A stretch of DNA of 64,000 bases from Himantopus leucocephalus (taxonomy: Eukaryota > Chordata > Aves > Charadriiformes > Recurvirostridae). The position numbers and the translations under genes were made by a program. The first letter of the stretch is position 1. Each line of letters begins with the position of its first letter. Below are positions 37,130 through 50,637 of this stretch, piece by piece. The stretch is taken from the NCBI GenBank assembly GCA_003993805.1, contig RSEF01000004.1, positions 22,051,375 through 22,115,374 on the forward strand, read 5' to 3'. The notes beneath the pieces are model-generated. The model saw nothing but the letters and a program-made list of their open reading frames with translations, was not told where the DNA came from and searched no databases.

Positions 37130-40100
37130 ACGCTGCTACTTAAGTGGGAACAGCCAATTCTCTGAAATATCTAGACTTGATTAGACTAAATTTGCTCATA
37201 ACAGACTAACGTATAACAATCTAGTGGTTTTTGGCACTGCTTGATAAACTTATTTACTATCCCCACACAATGCTTTACACAAAGACAATATTTGTGCCAT
37301 TACCAAGCTAATCTCTCTGCTCTGAGTGTTATGCAGACCACAGTTTATCAGTTTGTAACAATATTTTAAGGAATATTCAGTAAATAAAGAGATGGACTGT
37401 GCACTTCAGTGCCACAATAATATTGCTGCATACATGATCTGTTGGCATTTACATCCCTATCTCAGTCTTCAAACGACTCTTCTTTTAATAAGAATTTTTT
37501 TTTTTTAAGCCTGGGTGGGCATTTGGGCACCAAAATTTCCTCCAGTGTAAGTAAAAGCTGGCTGTGTTAAGTCTTTGAAGTAAATATAGGTCTATCAGGA
37601 GTGGGGTCTTGCAGGAACAGCCTAGAAGTTATAGGAAGAAGACAAAAGGAGGCACTGGGAACACTAACGTGTTCCTGGTTAACAAAAAGCCCAAGTGCAT
37701 GGTAGGTGCACCGTGCAGCACAATCTTGCTTTACAGTTTTTACCACCTGGCTGTACGGTCTTTAGCGCTAGCTTGCAGAGTTGAGTGAAGCGGCAATCGA
37801 CGATTATTGAAAACAAAACCAGGGCGCGAAAGTGGGAAAACACATGTTATGTGAACAAGACCATCTATGATAGTCTATGTTTAACCAGATGATTCCCATA
37901 AACACAGAAAATTGTCTGTAAATGAGAGGAATAGTCTTTCCTTCATTGTCTGCCATTCACAAGAGTGATGAATTACACAACAGGAGTCCAGGGTATCACT
38001 AGCTTTGCACAGCTATGGAATCTGGCACAGGCATGAATACGGACACCAAGGCTAGCAGTCAGCTAATTTGGGGGATATTCATAGAACCTAAACACAGGCC
38101 CCTAAGTCAGGTGTGTTAATTCAGAAGGCTGATTTTCACAGGCTCCCAAGAGGACTGAGCAGGGCTAGAGAGGGGCTTTCCCAGGAGTTTAAATTTAGGC
38201 CATTTTACTCCTAATCCAGAAGTCTATTGTTTTTAATCCCATGTCCTATCAATAGTGTTATTCTCACTTCAGTAACTCTGGTTTAGCTGCGCTGAATCGC
38301 ATTGTAACCAGCTGACGTTCACACTGGTATGAAATTGGAATCGGGTCCTGTAAGACATTTTCCTGCATAGAAAAAAAAATCCCAAACAATCCTACGATTT
38401 ACAGTGCAAATATCTACAATAAGACCATGCTACACACCAGCAAAGTCCAGAAAAATTCATAGCTGAGGAAACAGTACTCATTTAAGGTATGTTACATTCG
38501 AAATGAGACTAGCATAGGAAGTCTGGGCAGAATTTTCGACTGGGAACTTAATGATTCCAGTTCAGAATTGCATTAAATTAGACTATCTGTGTTTCCTTGT
38601 CACCCATTTTGTGTGTTTTACACAGAGATATCTGAAAAAAAAAAAAAAAAAAGAAGGTATAAAAAAATTCAGTTATAATGCCATCAGGCCAAATCACCTA
38701 GATCTTGCAGTAATGAGATCTCTGTGACCTTTTGGAAGGGTGATGCTGTCTCCCCCACAGCGAATCCTCTAACAGTTTTCAATTTTTGTACCTAAGGTTT
38801 CCAAGGACTTTCAACTTTTCTAGTGCTGGAACAGACTGAATGGGCAGAGCACCGCGGTAGCTTCAGAGCCGCAGTAAACCTTAGCTCAAGAAATGGCATA
38901 GTGTAGTCATTTTCTCAGTTTCTATAAAAGAACAGGAGAGACTGAACTGGATGTATGTCAAAATTGTTACTCATTCTGATAAAGAAGCAAGAATCAATGT
39001 GATGCTGAGTCAGAGCTTTGCCTGAATAGGAGTTTTAAATAGAAGGCGTTTGAAAACAAAAACAAAACCAAGAAAGAACATACACATAATGACAAAAACA
39101 GCTCAGTAGGTCTGAAAAGTTCATACATTTTTGCCTCTAAAAATCCAGAACAGTATAATAATATTAAACAGAGTTTTTTCCAGAGTCAGTGCCCCATTTT
39201 TAGCATGTGGTTAGTTTACGCTTTTCTGTGATTCATGGTTTCATAATTACTTTGGAATCACACCACATCATACATACGTGGCCTTCATATTTACATGTTT
39301 CATTTGCAACCAGAAGAGCTACAGACTGAAAATTTTCAACAGAGGCTTACAGGATCCTCAAGTGCAGCCCAGTAGACATTGGGGCAGAAAGAACTACAAC
39401 AAAACAGATCAACAACAAGCCATGAACTTATTTGTCCTTTTTTGAGGCTTGTTCTTACACAAGGAACAATACTAGGGCAGAACAGAGGGATGAAGCCTCC
39501 AAGCTGGCAATCTTCACATGAAGGCAGACAACTTTGTCGTTAATTAATTAGTTCTTCTGCAGCATTATGCAACATAACTTGTCATACTATCCTCAGTAAA
39601 GTTTTAACTGACAAATGAAAGATCTTTCTATGGCTAAACACAGTCAGTAAACACACTGTTTTCATTTAGCGTTGATTCAAAGGCCAAGGATAAACATTTT
39701 GCGTTTTCATGACTGATTTTCTCAGCAATTCCTCAAGGCTGATCTTGAGAAAGCACTGGTTGTATTACTGGACATACCCTGCACAGGTTTCTGTAGGAAA
39801 AGCTTTTGCACCACACATGTCCATTCTGGGAACTTTTTGATGTGCAAAAAAAAATTGACTTTTTTTTTTTTTAAATAAAGGAAAGTCTAATTCCACTCCT
39901 TCTGTAGGCAATAGGAGCACTCAAGTTAGGGCATTTAAACATTTATATCTGACTGCAAAGTTAAAGGTTGTCACTCATGTCAAATATCGGAAGCCCAATT
40001 GCTTGGATATATTCCCCTCTGGGGGCAACTGGCAAATATTACAGAAAACAACAAATTCTGCTAAAGGAGCAGAGATTAAAATGAGAGTGGGGAAGTGCTT

Positions 40101-42466
40101 CACTGAAAAGATCTTTATTTTCATTTGCAAGGCTTTAAATGTTTTTGAAACTGCATTCTTCAGCAGTAGTTAACCTCGTCTTGGTTTAACCTTATCCTAT
40201 TGCTATTTATTTTTTATATTAAAACAACTGTCTCCTCAGGATCAAGGTCCCTTTCAACACATACTTCAGTAATAGTTTTGGCTTATTTCTTCACATGCAT
40301 AACTGGTGTTAAATTACAGCACTTAAAACTACCCTGAAATGAAACAAAACATAAGTCAGGGTAAGGCAGCTGGATGCAAAGAACAGAAATGAGAATTTGT
40401 ATATATTGCATATATAGTCCACAGACAGTTTCAATAGGAAAATCAGAATTCAGCCTCGACAATTTCTGAAGTTTTTAGAAGCAACAGACAACAGAACAGA
40501 GTATGCCCAACTGCAGGCAGACATCAGGAACACAGGGGTCTTTACTTCAGCCAAGGTTTTAGTGATAAAGTGAAAAACATTAATTAAAACTACATGGATG
40601 TCCAACATACCATCAATTATTCAACGTATTTTCAGAGTATGCCAAATGACTGGTCTCTAAAAGGGGAAAAATCTTAAGATTTACAGGACAGTGGGGATAG
40701 GAGAATGTAAAACGTGAATACTGCTCAATTCAGTAAAATTAAGATCAAACATCTAGCTTTCCTACAGTATTCCTTATATTCTTACAGATGACACCATGAC
40801 ATATACTCCGTAAGGATTTGTTCAATAATAGAGTCATGAAAAAATACGAAGCAAGGGAATAGTCTCTGAAAATCCGGTGACAGTGAATTTCTGCATCTCG
40901 CACGAGCGAGGAAAGGTCACCAGCAAGTTACTTTGAGGGTTACTTGTACAAGCAGGCTAAAAATGCTTGTGTGCTCGTATGGTTAAGTACATCTAGAGGC
41001 TTGAGAAAGGCTTGGACTGCCCTCTATCCCCAGGGGCATTTAGACAGACTAGCCTGCTCAGAGCAGCACCTTGTAATCCCATTTGTACAAAACGGATGTT
41101 TAGCAGGGAAAAAAGCCAGTATAGACAATATTTCAGTGAGAGAAAGAAAGGCTCTAAACTCACAGGACCTTGCCACTGCAGGAAGCCTTCCAGGACATCC
41201 ACATCCTTACACTGAAAAGGGTTATGAAAAGCAGAACAAAATGTTCATTCTCCTCAAGAAGGATGAAACTGACAGGAAAATATAAAAGACACTTTAAGTA
41301 AAGTCTTTGCAACTCTAGTTCTTTGCAACTCCCTAAACTACGCTACCACTAATCTATACCTAAATATGTAACTAATATATAGATAATGCAAAGTACAGAA
41401 GCTCATCAAGACTTTCTTCAAGAAATCTCCTTTCACCCTAAAGGCTCAATGACTGTGGCACCTGCCTCCCCAGCAGCAGGAACCCCATTGCACTGAGCCC
41501 CAGCCCCAAGGCTGGCACCAGCCCCTGCCCCCTGCCCGATGCAGCCAGCACCAAGGGCTGCGGGTCTCCCTGCCGCCCCCCGACAGGGCACAGTCCCCCG
41601 CACGCAGTTGGTAGGGCGGGTTAACGGGACAGATCTCTCTGAATAGCACTGGCTTTCTGTCTTTTACCTTGGGTAGGCAGTAATCATTTTGCTAACACCG
41701 TGATTACCAATCTCGTATTATATTTGCAGTAGTACCTGTACAGTGGGATACCTTGAAATTGATCAGGGTACTCTCCCGTAGCTGATGGTTTTCCTCCCCA
41801 CCACCTGGCTGGCTGGTGGGCTTGGCTGAAAAAAGTTTCATCCCCTCAGGGATGAGAAATAGAAAAGATAGCGAAGGAGCATGGGAGGGGAGGCTGGGCT
41901 TCTGCGTGTTGGGCACCTTCCCTAACCCCAGCCCTTTTTAGACATCCTGATTTCCACCTCTCAGGGCAACTTGCCACCAGCTCTTCAACCCGATGTCCTC
42001 ACCAATGGCCAGGCCAATAAGCTGCACCTGGTTCCAATGACTCAGATGACTGTTCCCAGTCTCAGGGACTTGACTTGCTGCCCCCTTCCTCCCCCACCAT
42101 GCCTTCCCCCTTGAGCTAGCATCTTCTGGCTCTTCTTGCTCCGGTACTTCTGCTTGGAGGTGACCCGCTTTTGGGTGACCCCACAGCCGTGCCAGGCTAG
42201 CTCCTGGATGCTCTGTTGCTCACTAAAAACGACCTCAAGCTGCGACTGTCTCAATCCAACTCTTTTCCTGCCCCTGACCACACTGGGAAAGGCAAATATC
42301 TGCTTTGCTTGGCTTTAAGGCTCACGCCAGCACCACAGTTAGCTGTGGGTGCCAGGGGAAAGTGGAGCTGGTGAGAAAATAAAAAAGCTGATTTATCAGC
42401 TTAGGGAGGAAACTAGTTCTATGGATGCAATTAATTAACGCTATAAAGAGTCTTTTCACAACAAAT
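37130..42466. other. Non-coding stretch with a GC-rich part at 41446-42320
   Basis: No gene recognised. A 113-codon plus-strand frame at 40944-41285 has no motif and no splice support. From about 41446 to 42320 the sequence is clearly GC-richer, with pyrimidine-rich runs, but has few CpGs. It may be an unrecognised repeat and not a CpG island. An 18-A run lies at 38635-38652. Confidence 0.4.
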
Positions 42467-42471
42467 GTCTG

Positions 42472-43104
42472 TCTCCTGGTTTGAGCAAGACAGGACTAAT
42501 TTATCTTCTAACACCTGGGAAAACTGCACTTTTAGAAGCCTCTAGTGTCTGAATTTGTGAAAATATTTACTTTGTAGCCAGCTATGGTGTGTGAGTTTCA
42601 AGGTCTCAGTGTTTTCGAGCTTGCCAGGTGCAGGGATGAGGAGGAGCGAGACCCGGGCATTTAACTCAAGCTGGCCAACAGGATTATTTCATAACGTTAC
42701 ATTCACTATAAATTAGAAAGTTTGATGTAGAGTTCGCTCCATCCCGTGATGGCTGCCATCCTGAGAACTCCTTGCCCCAGTGCCAGACCCCTGAGGCCTT
42801 CCCTGCTCCTGAAGCCGTAGCACTTGCAGTGTCTGACATTTGCTGTCCACTGCTGGGAGTGCACAGCTTCCTACTGAGAGCATGCGCTGAGTATAATCTT
42901 TGCATATTCTGTATTGGTATTGGGATCAATATTGGTTCTTTAGTGCTATTAATGTTAATAATCTAATCTTACTGTATTGAATCTGTTTACACTTCAACTC
43001 CCAGGTTTTTCCCGATTCTCTTTCCTGGGTGGGGAGGGGTCATCAGGTGATAGAATGATTGTCTAGACAACAATAAATTGTTAGGGGTTTCTCAAACCAT
43101 AACA
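42472..43104 (+). mobile_element. ERVL-type solo LTR with mutated first dinucleotide
   Basis: A 633-base LTR beginning TCTCCTGGTTTGAGCAAG, which is the TGTCCTGGTTTGAG start with G changed to C, and ending CTCAAACCATAACA. Exact 5-bp target duplications GTCTG flank it (42467-42471 and 43105-43109), which fixes both ends despite the changed start. The poly(A) signal AATAAA is at 43072-43077, close to the end. The 5' end resembles the LTR at 15754, but the interior differs, so it is a related but distinct subfamily. Confidence 0.88.
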
Positions 43105-43109
43105 GTCTG

Positions 43110-45850
43110 CCTTACTTTATTTCCTTAAACAAAGACCAAAAGGAGAATGAAGCATATCAAATACAAGTATTGAATGTTTCGTACAGCTTACACGCAAAGA
43201 GCGCTTCACCCCTCCTAAACTCCTTTGCCATCGCTCACTCTTCCTTCCAGACCCTCGGTCCCCTGGGCTTCACCCATCTGCTGGCATCCACAGTGGCTCA
43301 GTGCTTCAGCCTGGGCTTTCACATCCCACGTTCACCCTGACAGCATGCAGCTCTGCTCTGTTACACGCACTGTATGAAGGACCCTGTGACTCGTGCCGGG
43401 ACCCTGCAAACACCCCGTGGCCCCTGTTCAGGGCAGGCAGGCTGTAGCCACAATGATGATAAGGGGCAAAACTCTTCTTATCTCTTCCTACATCTGCTCC
43501 TTATTAATTTTTTGCTGCTTGCCAACACACATTGCAACACTAGAGGCTTTCAATACCACTTCCAACTAGTATTCACAACTAAGCCTGGTAAAAAATGACT
43601 ATCGGGGTTGTTGCCGAGTGCCCTGCTGTTAGACAGCCAGGTTTTGATCCACAGTGCTGTCTCTGGACCGTTGTCAGTTGTTCTCACAGAGAACAGACAG
43701 GTTTTTTTGTTTTGTTTTCTTTTTAAACACTGTCTCCTAGCCATATGGGGTGTGGAGCTAGCAGCCGTCACTGAGATAGCCACAGCATAGCTAGCTCATT
43801 TAGATTTGCAGTTATCAGTAATAATAATTTCCATTACTATTTTTATTATTATTCTTCCTTCTGTGTCTGTGCCATGTCATGTGAATACCCACTTTTCTAC
43901 TCAGTGCATGTCTTCTTAATAAAATGTCCACCATTTCCTCTAGCGGGAAGAGGCTCAGTATGCCTACAGTTCTCCCTCCTCCTTTTACTCAAAACATTTA
44001 TTTTCCTGTCTTTCATTCGAAATGTCAACATTATAAACTACTTTGCAATAACAGGCAGAACAAGAAAGAGTAGTGATTTGCTACACGGGGCTAATGGATG
44101 CTGTCAGCCAATCCATCAGTTTATAAAAATCATACATATTTGAAACTGTTGGATACGCTAACTGAAGTGCCAAGCTCAATCTGCGCTCCACTTTGGTTTT
44201 ATTCTATTTTTTTTGATTTTCAGCAAAATGAATAGCCTACTGTCTCGTAATGGCTCTTTCATCAGATATCTATTTTCCTGTTGCTATGATTGCTCGGATC
44301 AAAATACAGAATTGAATGCCGAGACCCACAACCTTCCTGGCAGCCTTCCTGTGAGTGAGGTACAATGCTCAGATCTCCTTGACATTTAGGACCTGAGTAA
44401 CATGTTGCATAAAGTCTGTGCCAAGCATAACCAAGGTCTTGGCTTTCTGCAGGCGTAAAAATTCCACTTGACGCCTATCAGAGCTGCCCTGTTGGAGGGA
44501 AACAGTTAGGTGATAGCACTGAGGAGAGCTATTTCACACAACTTCTTCCCAAACTTTTATTTTACTTCCCTTCCTACTCAGAGTTTGATCTCTTGGATAC
44601 AGGGTAATAGTATTCTGTGGCTGGCTAGTACAAAATCTCCATGTGAATACCTTCCTACACCAAGTACCCTAAATTCACGTATGTCCCAGCTCTTCCTGTG
44701 TGTAATCTGTTGGGTTTACAGAGCTGGATTTGGCTTTGGAGAACAATGCTGAAATTTACAATATTAAGCTGAATTATTCTCCCCATTTGCAATGAGCACA
44801 TGATTCACTAAGGTACAGTTCTGGATTGTTCCTCATTTCAAATGAGATGTTCAGAACAGTGCCCTAGTAAATCCCTGGACAATGTTTATATTTTCCTTTA
44901 TTACAATAGCTCCTAAATTTAAGAGTGTGGTATTGAATATAATAATGAATTTGCCAAACTTCATGAATTTAAAAAATTGAAGGAGGTTAATTTTAAAAAC
45001 AGCTTAGAAAAAGCCAGTAGGAAATGGCCCTCTCTGAGATGAAATGAACAAAAAAAATTGTAAAACAGTCAAACCCAAAACCTTTTTCCTTTCATTCCAG
45101 ATGCATAGCCCATCCCACCCCACCCCCCAGTGACAATACTGTGAAAAGGGAAGAGTAGAAGATCACCAGCAAGCAAACACAACCAGAAGGCTGCAAAACA
45201 TATCTTCAAGGTTAAAAAAGAAACAAACAAAACTGTAATGTTTGCTGTTTTGAATATAGTCAAACATTTATCAGAGCTAACTTTGAGAGACCGTTTTGTT
45301 CTGTGACACATGTATATATGCAGTTTCTTTTACCTAAAGTTCATAATCAGGTTTTCATGAATTTTAAAACATCCAGGAAATATACTTTGTGGGCATATGA
45401 AGTTTCAAGACTAGGCTCAAGCTTTTGGTTTTTAATACTGACCTCTTCCTACTGGACTCCTGACTGCTGATTCCTCCTGCTGACAAACAGCCCTTTCCTG
45501 TGGCCAAGGTTCTCTCAGTATATTTTTCAAGGGAAGTTAGATGACATTTTTTTTCCGTTGTGATATTGCTTTATTTGCTTTTCTAGGGAAGGGAGCATTT
45601 AGGTGCACATCCTGTTTGTGGAGCTACAGTTTGTTGGGTGGAAAGCGTACCTCAGACTGTTTTGTAGGGGAGCACAAAGTCCAGGAGACACCAGGACAGG
45701 ACGTACCTATTTGTAGGCATTTCCTCCTGTGATTTGTACGCTGACCTTTTAACTTCTCAACACAGTATGAACAATGCAGACTGCTTCTGTCTGAGTTCAA
45801 GATGGCGTATCTTTAAATAGTCTTATTTTTTTTCCTTCTCTTGTGTCCAG
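43110..45850. other. Non-coding stretch
   Basis: No gene or mobile element recognised. Short open frames (43374, 43550, 43874, 44510, 45069, 45541) lack motifs and splice support. Confidence 0.45.
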
Positions 45851-45955
45851 CTAACATGCCACCGTATGCTGGAGAAGGCTGCTGCCCACCCTGCTGCGGT
45901 AACTCTGACCTGGCAGACAGCCCAGATTGCTCTGACTGCAGCAAAAAACCACAAG
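45851..45955 (+). CDS. Speculative 105-base exon
   Basis: A strong acceptor (ttttttttccttctcttgtgtccag) is followed by 105 bases ending AAG|GTAGGA. Two plus frames are open: one reads LTCHRMLEKAAAHPAAVTLT and on, the other is cysteine-rich (EGCCPPCCGNSDLADSPDCS). The segment has clearly higher GC than its flanks, as exons often do in AT-rich introns. It is the same length class (multiple of three) and phase as the 35845 candidate. About 800 bases further on, at 46752, an acceptor-like CAG opens a frame reading LTLFLLFVGTIAFIWRIQQA to a stop, which could be a hydrophobic last exon. None of these is recognised. Confidence 0.3.
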
Positions 45956-48900
45956 GTAGGACCATGCTGAAGAGCAGTACTGGCATTATGACTGACTGGG
46001 TTGATAGTTAAAGACGAAAAGCAGAAAACGGCAAAAGCGTGCTGCTGAGCCACAGGCACAGAGCGTATTGCTACTGCTCTGTCACCGGTACAGGCAATGC
46101 TTTACTCGAGTTAACAGCAGGGAGATGCCACCTTCTCTCACTTACAAACGCTGCTTTAAATATCCATGCTTTTCATGAAACAATTGACCGGGAAGTACTT
46201 ATTTCAACAGATAGCAATCTGTATCATCACATCAAAATCACCTCATTGACTTTGAAATAGCTACAGCATCTTACACACCGAAGATCTGCAGAGTAAAGAA
46301 ATGTGCTTATTAAACCAAACGGATACAGTTGGGAAAAGCAGGCTCAGGCCACACAACCAGTCTTCAAAGCTTTCTAGATGCCAGAGAGTTAAAAATGTAA
46401 GTATTTCTGAGAGTGTAGTGTTTCTAGCCTAAGGTTAGGAAGTAGATTGTGTTTCTGTCCCTGTTAGCTTTTCTGCTTCTTTCTGACTATTCCTAATCTA
46501 ATAAACATAGCTGTCCCATCAAACCCCTCTCTGCCTTTATCCTACACCATCGCAGCTACAAGAGCACAAGTGTGGTATTAAAAGGGTAAAGCAGTAACTC
46601 CAATGCATTAAAAATGGTATATTGACCTAAATGTCCTACAAGGTCATTTAAAACAAAGACCTCCTACCTGACTGCACATAATTTCTTTTTTTAATAGCTG
46701 TTATCAGATGACTGTGTATTATGATCCACTCTGCCACCCGACAGCAAAGCCTAAACCACTTAGTTTCTTACCAGCTGACTTTGTTTCTCCTTTTTGTTGG
46801 AACCATTGCATTTATCTGGAGAATACAGCAAGCCAAAGCCACAGCTGTTAACGAAGGTGGCTAGGAGAAGCTGATGAAACAAGCCAGAGCCGTTCCTTTC
46901 CACGTGAGCAACTACCACAAGAAGACAAACTACCAGGAAGGTCAAGTGACTGAGTACAGAGATCAAGACTGGAGATGAGGATGATGATACAGCATACATG
47001 GGACAGGATGGCAACGGTTCATCCTAAATTTAAAAATGGACTCTTGGGGGACAATGAGGAAGATGACCTTCATTTAAGAGAATTACTAACTTACGGATTT
47101 TCTGCTCTGCTGCCTTTGTTACAAAATTACTGCAGTAATTTAGTTATTCCCTAGCATGCTGAGCTCCAGATTTTAGCCCATACATACTGAGAGAGGCATG
47201 GGTTCTAAAAACATGCTGTTTATCTAAAGCTTACATAGGTACTTGGTGGGCTTTTAAGCAGCACTCTAGATGTACGCCGCTTAAGAGATTACATTTCTTC
47301 TGTCCATTGTGCAGAGAGCAAATCCTTTCCCAATATGGATGTATGTGCATTGTAACTAATACAAAGATTTATTCAAACTGTGCACACAAAGACTTATCGA
47401 GATGCGTACCAGTCACTGCCAAAACATGCAGAGATAAACAAGGTGGGTGCATTTATCCACATGGCAAATGTCACTGGGTTGTGGTGCCAGTAGTTTACTA
47501 CTATGGAATTATAGTTGCAAAGCAATTCATAATACAACAGGTAGTTTCCCCAGATCTTCTTTGTTGATATCATCTGGTGCCCCTGTTCTTCTCAAAGCCA
47601 ACGTGTTTTTCCTCATAATCTTGTAGCATGTTTCCCAGTGAAACTGCATGTGTGACGTGATGTTAAAGATTTATGGTCGTGACTCTCGTCCAAGTACTTC
47701 CACTGTATTCATCGTTTGTATGAAAAATATCTGAAATATTTTATACTTCATCAGCCTCCAATTAATCCTACTTCCGGTCGTTGTTAAGTAACATTTCATC
47801 ACACATACAGATTTTCGATTTACTGCAAAGTGAGATATAGTCCATAAGTACACTGGCACTGGCAAAAAGGACTTTGTCTTTTAACTACCTTCTTGGGCTG
47901 CGGGAACTGAAATAAGCAGAGAGCATTTACAACAGAAATTTTCCATTTATCTTTTAAATGGTTTATCACTTTCAAACTATGCCAAAGGGAATAAATAGCA
48001 CTGAGTGGGTAATTTAACTTAAAGGGACACAACAGTGTGATTTTTTAGCATTACAGAAATACAACACACCATACTACAGAAAAGGATGTTCTTTACGGCC
48101 CCTCACTGTGAAAGAACAAATTCTTTCCGCAAAACCAGCATGAAAATGCTGTTATTTGTTGTCAATATGGCCAGGTGGCTAAGAGAGTAGACTGAGCCTT
48201 AGAATAGTTCCTTTATGGTTCCAATAATTAACAGCTCTAAAACTGTTAATCACTTAAATTTAGCTTTACAAAGGAATCAAATGAGAGAAAGACTTATTTC
48301 TATGGCATAATTCCTTAGTGGATTTTTTTTTTTGGCGTTAAATACTCCTGAAGACCGCAGAATTCTTCTGTATGTAAGTCTGAAGGAGTTCTGTGGATTC
48401 CACTTTGGCTTTTAGTCCTTTAATCATTGCACCTTGAGTAAGAAAGAGGAATTCAAAATCATGTGACGGATTAAAAAGGACAAAATAAGGACCTGTATTT
48501 ATCAAAAACAATATAATAACAAGGTACTTTGGAAAGGCACATCTGATCTGTCACTTCAACTCAAATTCTTATCTGGAGGAGTTCTCCAGGAAAAACAAAG
48601 GAAGAAACAAAAAGATTGAAAAATAAATTCAAAAGGTGATGCTGAAAAAGACTATTTGTGATACCCTGCTCTCCTACAATTGTTTGGATTAGTATTACAC
48701 TTTATTACTGTTAGTGGTTTATATAACCTGACTCCTATCAAATTTCAAAGGCTTAATTCAAAGTACACCGGAGCAGCCTTAAATCCCTACAAGAAAGGGA
48801 TGTAGCAAGCATTTTGTTTACGGGCTCTCAGACTAACATCATCATTATTTTTGGAAAACTTTTGTATATACAGTAACTCTGAATGGTTAAAAAAACCCAA

Positions 48901-50637
48901 ACAAACAAAACCCAAACACACACACACACAAAATAAAAAAAAAAAAAGAAAATAAGCATTTTTTTTAAATAATCTGTTTCTTAAAATCATTTGGTTTACG
49001 TGAGAGCAAGTAAGACTGGAACAAAACTACATTTCTGACTATCCATCCAAAAAATGAAAAGCTCTGAATTCTTCTCAAATGCCCATTCTTTTCACAGGTT
49101 CTTTCCTTTGGTTTGGGCATAACATTTCAACCATGTTTTGAATGTATCAGCTGCAGGAGAGAAGCAGTACTGGTATCTTCTTTCCTCCCAGAAAAGCAGG
49201 GCTTTTGGCAGGATTCAGATGACAGTTCAGACAAGAAGCCTTCTCCTAAGAGGCAGCAGGAAAATTGCGTGATTTTATGCTGTATGGGTAGGGTGAAAAT
49301 GTCCATGATTTACAAGCTGGCAGATAATTGCCTTGCAGGGGTCTTCTGGAGAGAGCAAATAACTGATGGGTAACATTAGAAGGACATGGTATGAGGAAGA
49401 GAATTGTGAGGAAGACTTTTTTTTTAAGTGGCATTTTAAAAATAGCAGTCAAGGTTGCCCAAACTAGAGACCACCAGAACCATATCAATTTTACAGTGTT
49501 TTCAGTTAGAACTGCCTGCTGAGAGTGCACAGGGAGAGCAAGAAGAATCGTAAACTTTATAGAAGGCCATTTGTCCAAGAGCTACTGGCTCAGTGGGAAC
49601 TGTTCATTAGTCACTGACACCTCTGGAGAAAGTTCATAGACAACAGTACAAGCAAGGAAACCAATAATAAACACACACAGAACACAGCACAAAAGGATCT
49701 GAAACACTGTTGGGGTTTTTTTTTATGGACTTGCTGTGTGTGTCTATGCCTTTTACACTCTGCTGAAAAAAAAAAGCTAGAGAAATTCAAACTGACAGCT
49801 GTTCAAATCCACAAATCCTGATACCACAAAGCCAAAGCTGCTTCTCTCTATCCCCCTGCCTTCTCCAGCCACCATACTGAGAAAGATGCCCTGAAGGAAA
49901 CAAGCACATTTCAAAACCAAAAAAGCTTCACAAGCTTTTCATCTCAAGGCCTTTTTCTATTGTCTTCTTTCCTCACCCTGTAACCCTTTCTTTGATATTC
50001 TCATCCATGGAGTTTCCCAAGCCCTAAGCTCTTCTTTAGGTAGTTGTATTTTTTTGTTCTCCTAGACAATTATCTCTCATTACTCTCTCATTAATAATGC
50101 TCTTTCAAAACAAACTTTTAAGTTCACATCTCCTGCACAGTTTTGCCACCCACCCACCTCTCATATAATGCAGTAATTTGATTTCACAGGGAAGTGTGTA
50201 GGCTACCAGTCCTCTTTATCCCTTCTCTTTCCAATGGAAAATATACATATAGGGAAAACTTTCCTCTTCCGTGACTCTGTTCTGAAGTTTTGCCAGAAAG
50301 GAAGTGAAGGAAAGTTCACTGTAAGAGTTACAGTCTAAGTGCCTTGAGACCCAAATCTCCTTCCCCCACAGGATAGTCCCTAAATCGGACTACATTTTTG
50401 CAGTACACCATGCAATTGCCTCTGGATCTTCTATGACCATTACATGGCTTCTGGATAAGGACTCAGGATGCAATTTCAAACCAAAGAGAGCAATGAAAAT
50501 ATTTAAAACTCAACTACATAAGTTACCATAGAAGCATTTCAAATGGGTTTTGAAACATTTGGTTTTCTCATGACAAATGACAGGTATTTCAAGAGAAATA
50601 TGTATTTGCATTATATAGATATATGGGGAAGGGAAGG
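45956..50637. other. Non-coding stretch with a CA/A simple repeat
   Basis: No gene recognised apart from the weak 46752 possibility noted with the 45851 exon. The minus strand at 47014-46760 also has an 84-codon hydrophobic frame ending at a donor-like site, so the two strands compete. A (CA)n and poly-A run lies at 48914-48947. Confidence 0.4.

Noticed and set aside
41446..42320. Possible CpG island or promoter
   Set aside because: GC content is raised but CpG dinucleotides are few and the text is dominated by C/T runs; it looks more like an unclassified repeat.
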